Source: Serilophus lunatus (taxonomy: Eukaryota > Chordata > Aves > Passeriformes > Eurylaimidae). From it: 64,000 bases of DNA. The stretch covers positions 155,094 to 219,093 of the forward strand of contig VXBA01004876.1 in assembly GCA_013399895.1 (NCBI GenBank), given 5' to 3'. The notes below the pieces were generated by a model. That model saw only the letters and a program-made list of their open reading frames with translations, was not told where the DNA came from and did no database searches. This document shows, piece after piece, positions 1-12,842 of this stretch. Position 1 is the first letter of the stretch. Every line of letters begins with the position of its first letter. The translations under genes were made by a program, and so were the position numbers.

Positions 1-620
1 CGGGAACGGCGGCACCGACCGGCAGCGCCTCTTCCCTGGGTTTTATCCTCCCGGTTTTTGCCGCCCCCCCAAGGTCAGCCGGGGCGGAGGCGCCCGGGGG
101 GTTCCCGGAGCCCGGTCGGTGGCGGGGGGTCGGGGAGGGAAGGGCACGGCTTTACTCCGTGTCTCGGGGCGGGAAACACCCGTGAAGGCAGGAGGTCGCT
201 GGAAGGGTTTGCTAAAAACACCCAGGAGGGTTGGGTTGGGCGCTGGGGGGTGTTTCTCGCCCCGCTTTTTAAACTCGCCGAGCCGTGCGATGCGCTTTGG
301 GCAGGCGCTCTCTTCCCGGCGCTTCCCCAACAGCCGCCGGCGGAGGTGAGCGCACCTGTCGCTCCCGTGTTTCTCCCCCAGAAAGCAGCGCCGAGCCCCC
401 CAGTTGTGCGCTGGGGGGGCTGGAGCGAGCTCAGCGCCGGGCTGGCCGTGCCCCGCATCCTCGGGGTGCCGCTCCCCGCTCCATCTGATGGGATGCCGGA
501 GGTTCCCGTGGGTGTCGGGTGTCCCCATCCCGTGTCTGCAGCGTTCCCACGTGCGAAGCGTGGTTTGTGCCTCTGTAATTATCATTTCACTTGTCTCCCC
601 TAGCGCCCTGGCCCGGCGAG
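1..620. promoter_or_regulatory. CpG island, probable promoter and first exon (cut by left edge)
   Basis: The first 600 bases are very GC-rich and keep many CpG dinucleotides, whereas the sequence after about 620 becomes AT-balanced and CpG-poor within a few tens of bases. In birds such an island normally marks a promoter plus a 5' exon. On the plus strand a good splice donor (GGAG then GTGAGC) lies at 346, which would end a mostly untranslated exon. On the minus strand a weaker CAG/GTGCGC donor overlaps it, so direction is not proven. The overlapping open frames of 127-181 codons on both strands are expected in stop-poor GC-rich DNA and look like low-complexity Pro/Gly/Arg, so I do not call them genes. 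The plus direction is slightly favoured because a signal-peptide exon candidate lies 16 kb downstream. Confidence 0.75.
346..351 (+). other. Candidate splice donor of the CpG-island exon
   Basis: The sequence GCGGAG followed by GTGAGC matches the vertebrate donor consensus at six of the usual positions. It lies in the CpG island, where a first, largely untranslated exon would end. A CAG 34 bases later follows a pyrimidine run, but an intron that short is not possible, so only the donor is considered meaningful. Transcript support is lacking. Confidence 0.35.
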
Positions 621-3250
621 TCGTTTATATTTGTCTAAATTTAAGTTGACCTTTGTGATTAATTGAACAGAGGCGCAGGTTCGTGCTTGGTTTCGCTCCT
701 CGGGTGGAGTGTGGCTGTAAATGAGTGAGAAGATTTTTAAGAAATCCAACAAACCCAAACATTAGAAATACCCCGAATCTCTTCTGTGTGCCCGGGTTCT
801 GTGTGCTGCAGCTGAGTGGAACGTGACTGGGGTGTGGGCTTGTTAAAATCCTGCTGTCAAAATCCTGCTGCCCTCTTTTCATCCTTCAGAATCTTGGGGA
901 AGGAGAAGGATTTTTCTTGTGTCCTGATGATTAGAAAGCCCTCCTGGCTCTAGCACCAGCCTAGCTCAAGCCTGAGCTGCTTTGCAAGGTAATTTTGAGG
1001 TGTACCATCAGACATTTGTTGAGGAGAGAACCTGGGGTCCAGAATTCTGCCTGTGGATGTATGGTTCCAGGTGCTGCTTTAGGAAAGCATCCTCCTCCTC
1101 CCTGCCCTGTTTGAGGTGCTGAATAAAACCCGAGCTCAGAGCAGCTGTGCTGCTGGCTGGCTGTGGTGTTGCAGCCATTAGTTTTGGGGTTTTTTTCCCT
1201 CTTTTCAACAGGGAGGTTGTGCCCAGGTGCTGAATCCCTGTGAAATAAGGGAGCAGGTCGGGATCCAGTGTCCTGAGGGCTCCTTTTGGCTGTGATGTGC
1301 CTGTTTATCTCCTCACAGCAGAAAGGAGTTCTCCTTTGCATCGTGGTGCACTTCAGAAGCTCTGCAGACCACTGGGAGAAAGCAGAGACCTGAGAGCTGC
1401 TGAGTCCTGGAATAAATGATCTCCAAGGAGAAATTACAGGAGCTGGAGCTCTTCAGAATGAGGAGGAAATGTAAAGGAGGTCGCTGCAGAGAGGAACCAG
1501 AAAACCAGACAAATCTGTGTTGGGTGGACGTAATGGGCTCCCAGTATGAGCAGATGGGTTTGGTAGGTGCTGGGAATGCCTGCTGATAGTGAGAGGAGTG
1601 AAATGCTGAATTATTTCCTGTCCAATCTCTGCTGTAAGAGGTGGTTAGGACAGGTTAGACTCACATCAATCAGTTATGGCTGATGAAGGATTGATCCTTT
1701 TCTGTGGGCCATGAAAGTTTCCTGAACCTATAGATTATATTAGGGAATAGGAAGAGTTTGTATAATCTAGGTGTAATTAATGAAGCGATTATATCAGGTA
1801 TTTGTCTGTGCAGTGTTGGGTTTAGTACCATAAATTCTACTTGGTTGTTTCTCAGGATGACTGGTTTCTACCAGAGGTGATACATGAAATGGGCTTTCTC
1901 AAAATAGGGTGGAAATACTAAATGGTCTCATGGATGAGTTCTTTCCAAAGGGATATAAATTACACTGGAAGAGATTGGACCAATAGACCAGATTATTGTG
2001 AGAGGAGAGAGCTTTAAAACAGACAAAAAACCCAACACCAGATGGGTCAAGTGTGAAGAAGGTTGTTGTGATAACAACAAACAGGAAAGAGGGCGAGGGG
2101 GTCCAAAGTCTGGGACAAATGCTTGGTTTATGGAGGGCTGGATGGGAGTGCAGTGATATTGGGAGTCAGAGGGCTTGAATTAAGCGTTCACAGCTTGCTT
2201 AGGAGTTTTGAAACCTGAGGGAGCTGGGAAAGCTCAGCATGGGGATGTGGAATTAGGGAGAAGACCCCAAGCTTCATGTTCTGTCTCCCAGCAGGACCAC
2301 AGGGGTGAGAAGTCTGGGAGGAGGATGCAGGAAACATGAATGAGAAGTTCAAAATTAGGTGGAATGAAAGTACTGTGTATGGTTTCCTTTTCTGTGTGCC
2401 AGTGAGACAGGGCTAAAAATGAGAATTAAAGGGGTATTCCTCAGAGGAAACTTGGAGGGCAGCTGCCTCCAAGGCAGGAGCTCTGGGTGGCTGAAGTCCT
2501 GTGGGAAAAAGGTTCTTGAGGAATCAGGCTATAAACCTCTTTCAAATATGTGCTGTTAGACAAAGGAGTTAAATAAGATGCTCTTCTTTTGTGTGTTGAA
2601 GGCCTAATCCTCCTGGCTTTCTTCCTGCCAAGGTTACGTTTCCTGGTGTGTGTAGCCAGGGGTTGAGTTGCGCTGGATTGGAATGGAATCAGCTCAAACC
2701 TGGCAAAATCACCTGTAGAACAGCAAGGGCTCGGTTGCCTGTGGTGTTCCTGTGGTTAGTCCTGGCAGCTCTGGGCAGGTCAGCAATGATGACTCCTAGT
2801 GACTTCTTCCAAGCCTGAGAAGGACCAACCAACCCAGGCTGAACTGCAGCCAGGTTTCCAGGAGATATTGGCCAACCTGCAGGTTTTTCTCTCTGCTGTA
2901 GGTGAGGACCAGGGTTACCTGTGCTGCTCCATCCCCCAGGATTTTGGGGTGTAGAGGATGCAGTGGGCAGTGTGCCCTGCCAAGATCCTGCTCCGTGCCA
3001 AGGGAAGGTGCCCGGGGATGTGCTGAGCCTCGGGAGGAGGGTGCAGCAGACACCCTGCTGAGGCTGTCCCTCGATCAGCACAGATACAACGTGTATTTGC
3101 TGTAGGTTTTTGTTTTTTTTTTTCCTGTGCTGGGCTGAAACCGATGCAGCATCAACTTCCAGAGCAGCTGCTGCTCAGGAGTGTGGCTGTAGGTTCCCTG
3201 GTGCTGCCCCTCTAGCACCACCTCGCTCCTTATCGCAGGCAACAGTTTAT

Positions 3251-3270
3251 TGCCCTGCCCTGCCCTGCCC
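3251..3270. repeat. (TGCCC)4 microsatellite
   Basis: Four exact tandem copies of TGCCC directly follow TTTAT. It is too short to be unusual but is a likely length-variable marker. Confidence 0.9.
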
Positions 3271-4119
3271 AAATCTTGAAACAGGAGGATTTGCCAGGTG
3301 AAGCTTGGGGGAGTGGCTGCAAGGATGGTGAGGCTTGGAAGGCTTTGGTGTGGGGGTCTGTTTTTGCTGAGGATGGGAACTGGCAGGCTGCTTTCATTAA
3401 GTGAGCTGCTGTTTTCCTGACCTTGCACGGCTGCTGGTTGTAGTTCTCAAAGGAATGATTAAAGAGCTGAAGAGCTGGTGGCACTCCAGTGGTTTGAAGG
3501 GGCATTAGGCAATTATTCCTGTTGGGTCTTTGGCCACACTTGCAGTGTTTCCCGTGCTGGGACATCCGTAGGATGCGCACCAGGAGGAGATGCAGCTGAT
3601 CTTGTTCTGGAAGTGAAAATGGGATGCAACAGAGGTAAATACCAACCCAGCAGAGCACTCATAAAATTGGAGAAGCCCTAAGGAAGAGGTGATTTCACTG
3701 AAAAGATGGGTGTTGCCACAAACCCTCCTCTTTGTCCTGTGCCTTCCCTCACTTCGTCCCAGCTCGTGCACTTGCTGTCCCCCTGACTCCTCTCTCACCT
3801 CACCCTGGCAGAGGGTGGCAAAAAAAGGATGATTTCTTGTAGCTGTCATTGCCACTTGGCCCCTCCAGAGCTGCCTAATTTGATTAAAATGAGAGGCTGA
3901 GCCAGGTCTGTTGCCTAAGGCTGGATTTATTGCCACAGGGAAGGCCACACAGCTCAAGGCTCTTTTGGAAGGTTCAGGAGGAAAGCAAACTTTCTCAATG
4001 CTTTTACTTCAAATGAGAAGAGGGATTCTGCCTTTAGCTAGTTATAGAGCAAAGGCATAGCAGTATTAATTTGAAAATTTGGTGGCTTTTAGGTTTTTTT
4101 GTTAGATTGTGGTGTGACC

Positions 4120-4134
4120 TTTTTTTTTTTTTTT
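4120..4134. repeat. Poly-T tract
   Basis: A 15-base T run is followed within a few bases by an A-rich run (ACCAAAAAAAA). The pair could be the remnant of a retroposed tail, but no element body is recognisable next to it. Confidence 0.85.
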
Positions 4135-5769
4135 GCACCAAAAAAAACCCCTTCAAGGGGATGGCCTGCAAGTAACTTTTGGTTTATGAAGGTGGCTAAA
4201 ACATCCTCTTGATCATATTCATAGCAAACCAGAAAACAGACTTTCAGGGTTCTCTGTGTGAAAGAGGAGCACTATAGAGAAAGGACTGGATTGGAGTTGT
4301 TTGGCAGTGATTTGTTGATACTACCTTTTTATAAATAAAAATTATTGGGAATAGTCAAGACTTTGTATTAGACCCTGTGATGGGAATGGAAGTTTCAGTC
4401 ATTAAGTTGATGTGGTAATTAATACAAAAATTTCAGGGCAGCTCTTTTTCCAGATGGAGAGTGTCCTCAGCTGTGCTCAGACAGGATGGGTGGAGCTCTT
4501 CTCATCACAGACAAGCCCAAAAAAGAGAAGAAGAAAAAAAAAGTTGTTCATTTTCTAAAGCTGTTTTAAGACTCATCTTAAAGATGAAACTTTCTGTAAG
4601 ATTAGGTCCCACCCAGTCTGGAGGGTAAAACATAACTTTTATGACTTCATTTCAGATTTGTGCTATGAGTCACCACTTTGCCTTCTGTAAAATAGCATTG
4701 AGCTGACACAAATCTGTAATTTAAATTATTCTCCTATTTGTAGGTCTGTGGAAATGTGAAAATTGTTTTAGATTTTGGGTGGTTTGGTGTTGTTTTTTTT
4801 TTTAATTATTCATTTATTGCAATCTCACTCTTCCCAAAATCCCAACTGCTGCCTTCTGCTCCCATGGCCCCTGGTAGTCCTGTGTGGGATGAGGAACTGG
4901 CCTTGGCCAATTTTGCTGGATAAAACTGTGTACTCTGTGCTCCCCATGGGAGAACATTTCTTACCTCTGAAGTGCTCTCGGGGTGAGAGACCACCTGTGA
5001 TCTTGCTGATGTGGATTTCATCATGTTTGGATCCTTTTTTGGGCCAACCACAGCAATCTGGCTTTAAGGGCTGTTCTGTCCTTGAGTATTTAATGATGAA
5101 AAGAAAACGACTTGTCCTTTTTCTATTAAAGATTTGGCCAAGGGTTTTTTCCTTCCTGTTATTAAAGTCTCAATTGGTCATCAAAATGAGATGTCATTTT
5201 AATGAAGATGAAAATATGCAGCACTTGAGTGTGATGTGGAATTAGCTTGCAGCAGGATGAGCCTGTGGGGGTGTCACTAATGTCTCATGTAAAATACAAA
5301 GCATGTCCACTGTCTTTTCGTGGATTCTTGGAGCTCTGAAGGCATTAGGAAATGTAGAGCTCGTTTCAGGGATTTATTGTTGGCTTCCCCAGGAGGGGAG
5401 GGCTGATGTGCAAGTGTCCTCAACACTCTGAAACTCTCAAATCTCTGGAACTGCTTATTGGAATAGTTAAAACTCACCGTTCTGCTGGGATATGTCACTT
5501 GGGAAGGATCCACCAGGGAGCAACCACCATAAAAACCCGCTCTGGGGGATTGTCAGTCTTGTGTCGTGTCCTGCAGCCTGCTGGGAGGAAATGGCTCTCT
5601 CCGAGGTCGTAGCCTGAGCGGTTTTATGGAGTTTAGGAATAAAGATTTCTGGAACATATTGTTGTTTTGAGAGGATTTTGGAATAGCACTATGGTGACGG
5701 TTTTGGTTGTGTTCATCACACAGGTCCCAAGACATTTGTGTACGTTGCTGCTCCTTCTGTGATCCAGAG

Positions 5770-6070
5770 TTTGTGGAGGCTCAGAGGGGGTGAAGCTGTA
5801 GGACCAGGTGGGAATCGGGCTCTGCTCCCGGGGAACAAGGGCCAGGAGGAGAGGGAACGGCCTCGGGCGGGGCCAGGGCAGGGGCAGGGGGGACAGGAGG
5901 AGGAATTTGGGCCTGGCAAGGGGGGTCAGGCCTTGGCAGGGGCTGCCCAGGGAGGGGGGGAGTGCCCAGCCCTGGAGGTGCCCCAGGAAGGACTGGCCGT
6001 GGCACTCAGGGATGGGGCACAGGGGGGGCTCCATGAGCTTTTCCAGCCTCAGTGATCCTGGGATTCTGTG
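5770..6070 (+). mobile_element. CR1 LINE fragment (GC-rich subfamily), 3' end
   Basis: This is a 5'-truncated copy of the CR1 non-LTR retrotransposon in sense orientation. It follows the CR1 3' region in order: a GGAGGCT-like start, a GCTCTGCTCCCGGGGAACAAGG-like segment, GGCTGCCCAGGGA, CCCTGGAGGTGCCCC and a GATTCTGTG end typical of the 3' octamer. No reverse-transcriptase coding part remains, so it is a dead fragment. It is unusually G-rich (GGGGCAGGGGGGACAGG-like runs), which produces the 100-codon open frames seen across it. Its core nearly matches the inverted fragment at 29612-29711, so both belong to one subfamily. Its left boundary is approximate. Confidence 0.8.
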
Positions 6071-7065
6071 CTGCAGTTTCATGGGGGGAAGGTCACGGAG
6101 CAGTTTGTGAATGGAGTCACTGTGGGGTTGGCAGCTGGTGAACAGCATCCTTTCCTTCCGGATTTCCCGAATTTCCTGCTCGTGCTCCAATCTTCTGGGT
6201 CAGTGATGGAAGAGACTGAAGTTACTCCACGTTTTCCATGTTCTTTGTCACCCTACTACCCTGAAAAGCCCCGAGCCAGGCAAAGCTTCCCTTGTTTTAC
6301 TTTGCCACAAAGAATTCCATATTTCCTTAAGCCACGGAGTGAGTTTATTTGGATGAGCTCCTGCCAGTTATTACCCTACCCTGGAGCTGCTGGGGAAAAT
6401 GTAGTGCTGGAACTGCCTTCTTTTTATATTTGAGGCTTGACCTTTTTTTGATACAAGAAGAGGAACTTTAGGGACAGAACCCGGCGTGTGTGAGTCCATG
6501 GCTTTGCCAGTGGTTTGTACAAGGTGTCAGTTCCCAGGGGCAGGAGGCACTTCCCTGGCAGATCAGTCTGTCTGTAGGGGGAAAGGGATGCTCCCCAGCC
6601 AGAGTGCAGGTTGTGAAGTGTAACCAGAGCAGTGGGCTCCGAGGTATGTCTGGAAGTGAAGGAAATTAATTGTGGCAGATTATATCGTAAAAGGAAATGG
6701 AGTTACTCATTCCTCTTAAGCCATTTTTTAAAAAATATATCCTCATAATTTAGCCATGTCATTTTTCTTAGATGTTTGGACTTAGTGAGTTTTCTGCTTG
6801 GCAAAGTAACTCCAAAAATGACAAATGGGGATTTTTAAGAGAAAACCAGCTGCCTGAGACAGCACAAGGGTGACACAGGACTATTTTAAATTGTGTGTTA
6901 GAAAGCAATAGCTGGGGTCGGGATGGGGGTTTTTATATACAAATTTTGCTGTGTGATCACTGTCCTGTTGTTATTAATGCTCAACACTGAGAATAACTTG
7001 ATATACCACGTCCTGTTTGTGTATTCTGCTCCTAGACAAAACTCAGACGCGGTCAATAGGCAATG

Positions 7066-7080
7066 CAGCAGCAGCAGCAG
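7066..7080. repeat. (CAG)5 triplet microsatellite
   Basis: Five perfect CAG units lie within a region that also retains CG dinucleotides and has AT-rich homeodomain-like cores (GAATTAATTG) about 20 bases downstream. It is not in a supported reading frame. Confidence 0.9.
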
Positions 7081-8696
7081 CCTTTTAAGAGTAATTTGAA
7101 TTAATTGGAAACCTGTCCGAAACATGGCAGAGACTCCTGCATGTGGGAGAGACTGGAGGGAGGGCTGGGCAGAGAAAGTTAATTTCTCCCTGGAATAACA
7201 GCGAGCTGGAAAAGTGCAGAGATTCCCTGGAGGGGGGAAAAAAATGTGGTTCCTTTTTTGGGACTGAAAGTGCTCTAATTTACCATGTGACTTGGGAAAT
7301 CCTCTTGGCTTCCTGCAGAGGGGGAAAGGGTGAGTTGGATGTTGGGTTGGATGATGGAGCCTGGCAGATTTGTGACGCATAATGGCATGAAGAGCTCCCC
7401 AGGGAGCCTGCTGCTGCCTGCAGGGCTATTCCTCTTCCTGGGGGACCTGCTCCTAAGGCACTGATAACAGAAATTCCATTGTCTGAGCGTTTATTAGCCT
7501 GGGTAATTATCCTGGGACAGCGCTGTGTGGTCTCTCCCGAGTCTAGGGGTGTTGTGTTTAGGAGGAGAGTAGGATCCTTCCCTGGGACTTGGGTGTAAGG
7601 GATTCAAGAGAAGCAAATCTCTGTGTTGAGGAGGAAGAGTTGTCTCATGAGCAGTGTGGATTGCCAGTAATGCAAGCAGCTCCAAATCCTCCCCTCTGAG
7701 TTAAAGGAATACATTACAGGCTTTTCCCTTCTGGTTGCGAGCTCCAGATGAGCTGCCCGTGGTCAGCCTAGGAGTGTTGTTTGGCTTTCCCTGAGCAGGA
7801 CAGTGCCCTGCATCACTCAGGACTGAGGATCCAGGGGGGCACATCGTTGTTTTGGACACCTGGAAAAGTGGTGCTGAAGGGAGAGACCTTTACAAGTGCT
7901 GGAACATCCCTTCCTGGTGCCTGGGCTGGGTGATGTGAGTCCCATTGCTAAGGAACAGCCCAAAACACAGCCTTGGTTTGAAGCCAAAAGGCCACAGATT
8001 TCTCTGACCACAGAGCTGGATGGATAAATGGTGTTTTGAGATGAATTTTGTTCTAAGAGTAATTTTGCCCAGAGATAAAGAACGTGACTCAGATTTGCAC
8101 CCATTCTCCTGAAAAATAAATCTCAGTTTTGAAGCAGCCAGTCAGTCCCGTGTGTGGGAGTGACCATTTCCATATTTCCTCTTGGCATTTAGTGCTCAAG
8201 AGAGTAATTTTAAACAAACAGCTCCACAAAGTACTCCCCTTCATTACTGAGCAGGGCAGGATGCAGATACAGTCTTTTGAGTTGGCAGGGAAGTCAGGAT
8301 TTTGAGAAAAGCTTTAATACCACACACCAGGTGCTTGGGAAATGAATGGTTTTGTAAACAGCATTTTGAGCAGATGTTGGGGTTCCTGTTTTATCTTTCT
8401 CCAAAGGTGGGTTGCTTCTGTTGTGTGTCCCTGCACTCCATTCAGGTTTTCTCCACGCAGCAGCTCCTCTGCTCGTGCTGGGTTGTGATTTTTTTTTCCC
8501 ACTTGCAGTCAGTGATTCCTTGTCCTTCTCTCCCCCAGTCCAGGCAGGCTGGTAACACACAGCTCCGGTTTGTGCGGATCCCAGGGCTCTGGATCTAGGG
8601 CAGGGACTTTGGTGGAGCTGCTGTTTTCATGACCTACTTCTTGGACGAGTGTGGAAGTAAAAGCTGCTCGTGGTGGCTCAGAGGAGAGGTTTGGGC

Positions 8697-8710
8697 TTTT
8701 TTTTTTTTTT
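8697..8710. repeat. Poly-T tract
   Basis: This is a run of 14 T residues in otherwise unique sequence. No adjoining retroposon body is visible. Confidence 0.85.
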
Positions 8711-9496
8711 GTCTTGGGCTCTGGTGTGACACACTCGTGCTCCTCCAGGCTGTCCCCTTGAACTCTTGCAGTTTCAGTGGGGGGAAATAGTCAGGCCCAC
8801 CTGAGCACAGAGCAGTGTGGCTTTGGGGGTCCAAGGCAAGCGCTCCTTTCTCCCAAGGAATTGTTTGTTGGCGTGGTCACTCGGATATAATGAATTTCTT
8901 CATTTGTCCTTTCTGAGGGAGGGAGGTGTGTAGCTGACTCATCCTGGGGGCTCCATCCCCTTCTTTACTCCCATTTGGGGGATTTAGCAACCCTGATAAA
9001 GCTGAATTGCTCAGATCAGCCTGACGTTTTATATAATAGAGTGCACCAGAGAGGGCTGTTTGTTCTTGGAATTACAATGCCAAAGTCCCCCAGTAGCTTC
9101 CAGGGCAGCATTTACATAATTCGGGTGGATTTTCACACTGGATGCAATCCCCAAGCAAATCATAGGAGTACCTTCATCTGCGCCGTGTATCTGAAGCAGC
9201 CACGGGTTTGATGGCAGCCCAGAGCTCTCCTTGCCTCCTTCAGGGGCTGACGATGCTCCAAGCAGGATTCTGACTCATAAACACTTCCAAGCTTTCTTAC
9301 AGCTTTGGGAATGTGGAAAATTTGTGGCTGAGTTCTCGTGGTGGTGCTGAGAGACACCACAGGGGACCTGGAGACCCTTCCAGGTGGGTGGCTGAGAGAC
9401 CTGACTGGGGAAACCTGTGCCAGCACTCAGGTCTAGCTTTACCCCATTTCCTTGGCTAAAAAGTCAAGTCAGCCCTTGCCTCCTTTCTGCTGAACA

Positions 9497-9497
9497 N
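9497..9497. other. Single ambiguous base in assembly
   Basis: One N sits in otherwise unique sequence (TGAACANCAG). It probably reflects an unresolved consensus call, not a gap. Confidence 0.95.
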
Positions 9498-12400
9498 CAG
9501 CTCTGTTACTCTGCCTCCTTCCTTCTAAAGGAAACAAATAATAAAAAAGTACAGTTCAACCTTTTATTGTCATGCTTTCCATTTTTATAATACTAACTAG
9601 CATCCCATGAGTCTTGTTTTTAGGCTAGGCTAATTTAGTTCTCAAATCTATTTCCCTTTTTTTGCCATTTGTAAGAAAAGGGTAGTTTAAAACGCTTCTG
9701 AATGAGTTATTTTGGCCATGATTTGCCTTGGGAAAGAGCATTCTCTGGAGCACTTTATTTTATACAGTTATACTCACCTGCTGCTGAGCAGCTTGCATGA
9801 AACTTATTTAATCCTAAACTGTTAGAACTTGCATTTTATGGGTTGTGTTTGCAACTGCAGTTCTCCTGCTCTGAGTTCATCTCTATGCTGCTGGAACCTT
9901 AATATTAATTGTCAGTCGTGGTGATCACTGAGTTACGTGAGGCTTTTCCCATGAACAGATCTACCTCCAGCTTGTCTGAGGTCTGAATAAATAAAACTAG
10001 TCAAAATAGAGGAAAAGCCACATTTTTTGTTGCTGCTGTTACTGCATCTTCCTCCTCCTGCACTGGTGTTTTGCTGAGTCCTTTAATTCCTGCTGTGGAT
10101 TTTTTCTGAGGTGCATGAAGAGCTTGTACGTAAACATGAGCACTGGAAATTCCTTCTTGTGACTTCTTGGCAGAGAAATTTTGATTTATTGTGAATCACC
10201 TGAATGCAAAATCCTTGTGAAAAACATCTACATAATTCATTGAAGATCTGAAGAATATCACCCAAGTTGAAGGGACATTGTAAGTATAATAACTTCGTGG
10301 TTTTGAAATCAGTTAATGAGCTTCAAGTTGTATAACATTGAAAGTCAGCTCCACGACTTGCTGATCCCTATAAATAAATCCCTGTGGCTCACTGGGAAAC
10401 TGGTTATTTCCCAAGCTAAGGAGTAAGGACAGTTCCAGGCAGACAATCAAAAATAATGGGGATGGGAAGAAAGCCCATGAAGAATAGGATGCAGTTGATC
10501 TGCCGTCATCTGTTCATATCCCACTTTGCCATCTATCATTATTGTTGCAATAAGTACAGGAATTTGATGGCACATCAAAGCATTTCAGTGACAACTTCTG
10601 TACTCCTGGTTTATATTCTGGTAACTTTGGTACAAAGATGCTGTTCTTACTCATCTCTTGGTTCCTTCCAGTGCTGTTGCTGCAAGGTTGCTTTCCCCCC
10701 ACTTGCTTCATAGTGTAATATAATGATAAAAGCCTCAGAAAAAAAAGTTTATTTTGCAGGAGGGTTTTTCCCCTCGTCCTTGGTGTGAGAACAAGATTAC
10801 CAAGAGATTTGGAGGCTGTTAGTTGCACTTTTCCACAAGAGACCGAAGAAGCACAACCCTAATTAGAAGTCTTACCTTTTAACAGTTACAACTTTTAACA
10901 GCTGTAATTGCTGTTCGCAGCTTTAATTGTGATGTGGCTTTTCCAGGGGGATAATCTGATGGGAGAAAAATAACCAGGCTCTGACCAGGGAATTGTTTCC
11001 TCTGCCCCTCCGCAGTCCTGAGCACTGAGCTGTGATGCTCAGGGCTTGAACACGGTGTGTGAACCTGTGTATCCTGAAGAGATGGGGTGGGAAGGTTTGC
11101 CTTTGGGATGCCCTCCCATGACTTCTGTTGACAAGTGATCTGCTTTCTGTCAGCTTTAGCTGGTCTTCATCCAGTATTGCCTTTGCAGGACAGCAATATC
11201 CAGGTAGAGTTTGGAGGAACGAAGTGGAATAAAACACGTGATGACAAAGCTGTTTGTTTCTTTTGTCTTATTAATTGCACAGGAAACATCCTGAGTTCCT
11301 TGGCTGCAGTTGCAGCTCCTGGGGCAGTGTTTTATCAGGGGTTTGGACAGTGTGAATATTTACTTTTTGCAGTTCTAATCTAGTGCCTGGGGCTTTCTTT
11401 GGAGTACAGGACCTCCTCCCTTTGGAGTAGCAGTCCTCGCCTCATCCATTGTGAGACAAGGAATCCCCCTGGATCCTGTGGAACAAAATTAGCTGTTGCA
11501 GGTGGGTGGGGTTTTTTTCATCTTAAACTGCTTCTTAAATGAAAATTGCCTTTGGATCCCTGACTGTTCCTTGGGAGCAGCTTGAGCACCATTTCTTTGG
11601 ATTACTAAGAGCTCCCTCCAGCCCCTGTTGACACTGGGGTTTTTCTCTCCTCCTTTTGTGTCTTTTAAGGAGGTACAATCTTGCCTTTTACATCAGCCCT
11701 CCTTTCTTCCTCTCCTGTTCCAGTGTTCCTGAGATGTTGTGCCTCTTGGTAGAGCTACTGCCTGTGCCTAATTCCTGCCCTGCTGAAAGGGCAGATTAAT
11801 TTTAGATAATGTGCTGACTTGACACTCCAGATTCTTCAGTGGTAAATAATTCTTCCTTGCACCTCTTCCTGTCCTCTCCCTTTTTTTTCTGTCTTCTACC
11901 AAGTCTACTTGGTAAGGCACAAACCCAAACAGAACACAGAGGGGTGTAAAACGTCTGCTTAATCCAGCACAAAGCATAACCTGCTTTTTCTACAAACGAA
12001 GTTTTGATCAAGAACTAGCAAAAAAAATTGTAAAAGAATGCGTATGGAATAGCAAAAACTAAATAATCACAAACCAGCAATGTTTTAAAGCATAATTGGT
12101 TGGATCATCTTGTTCAGGCCTTTGACCGATGATAATTTGAGGATAGAATTGCTACTTCCACTCTAAGAATTAGAACCCTGCTGGGAGGTTTTGGGGGAGC
12201 CCCAAACCTCTGTGGCCATTTTTCACTCAGAATAGGTGGAAACTGGTTTTTGGAAGACAACATTGAAGGTACTGGTTTCCAAACATCTTCTCTCACTGTG
12301 CTTATGTGAGGATTATCCTAGTTTAGAAAAATAATCTGGAATTACTGTCACTGAAACAGTAATCTGGCAGAGTGCTGTGATACAGGTTTAAATGGATATT

Positions 12401-12826
12401 CCATCAGGACTGCAGCAAATCCCTGGTAGTGAACTGAGCAGAGCTTCAGCACTAAATATTTCCAGCTTTCTTACAGTTTTCTCAATTCAGCTGAGATGAA
12501 ACATCCCGTTTTTCCTGGTACAGTGGAAGTTTAGGTGCAAGTTGCTTTACATTTTGCTGCTTCCACAGTCAAGCAAGGGCAGAATGACATAATATTTGGG
12601 TTTTGGGGCACCCAGGAATTGTTTTTTGCCCTCTCTTGGTTTCTCTGGAAGCGTTTTTTGGCAAAGCTCTGCTTTGCCAGGCGTCCCTCACGCCCCACCA
12701 ATTCTGTGGTTGCAGTGGTGGGATGCTCTCACTTGCATCTGTTTGCTGTGGGAGAAGCTGATGTTTGGAGTGCGGGCTCATCCCGGGGTCATTTCCTTGG
12801 TGCTGCCCCCGTGTCCCTGCCTGGAA

Positions 12827-12842
12827 GGGAGGGAGGGAGGGA
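12827..12842. repeat. (GGGA)n microsatellite
   Basis: About four tandem GGGA units follow a CCTGGAA context. The purine-rich G-tract could form triplex or quadruplex structures, but it is short. Confidence 0.85.

Larger units (their letters stand above)
621..5769. other. Unique intron-like or intergenic sequence
   Basis: No coding exon, RNA gene or clear transposon is visible here. The stretch holds a (TGCCC)4 microsatellite at 3251-3270, a 15-base poly-T at 4120-4134, a purine-rich tract at about 4520-4542, and a small perfect hairpin (CCCCTT-C-AAGGGG) just after the poly-T. The open frames present, such as 150 codons on the minus strand at 3505-3957, have no recognisable domain, lack flanking splice logic and look like chance. 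Confidence 0.6.

Noticed and set aside
1..603. Overlapping 127-181 codon open frames on both strands of the CpG island
   Set aside because: Stop codons are AT-rich, so long frames on both strands are expected in such GC-rich DNA; the peptides are low-complexity.
10174..10279. Possible untranslated exon between a CAG acceptor and a GTAAGT donor
   Set aside because: The donor lacks the preceding G (ATT/GTAAGT), the pyrimidine tract is interrupted, and nothing else supports transcription.
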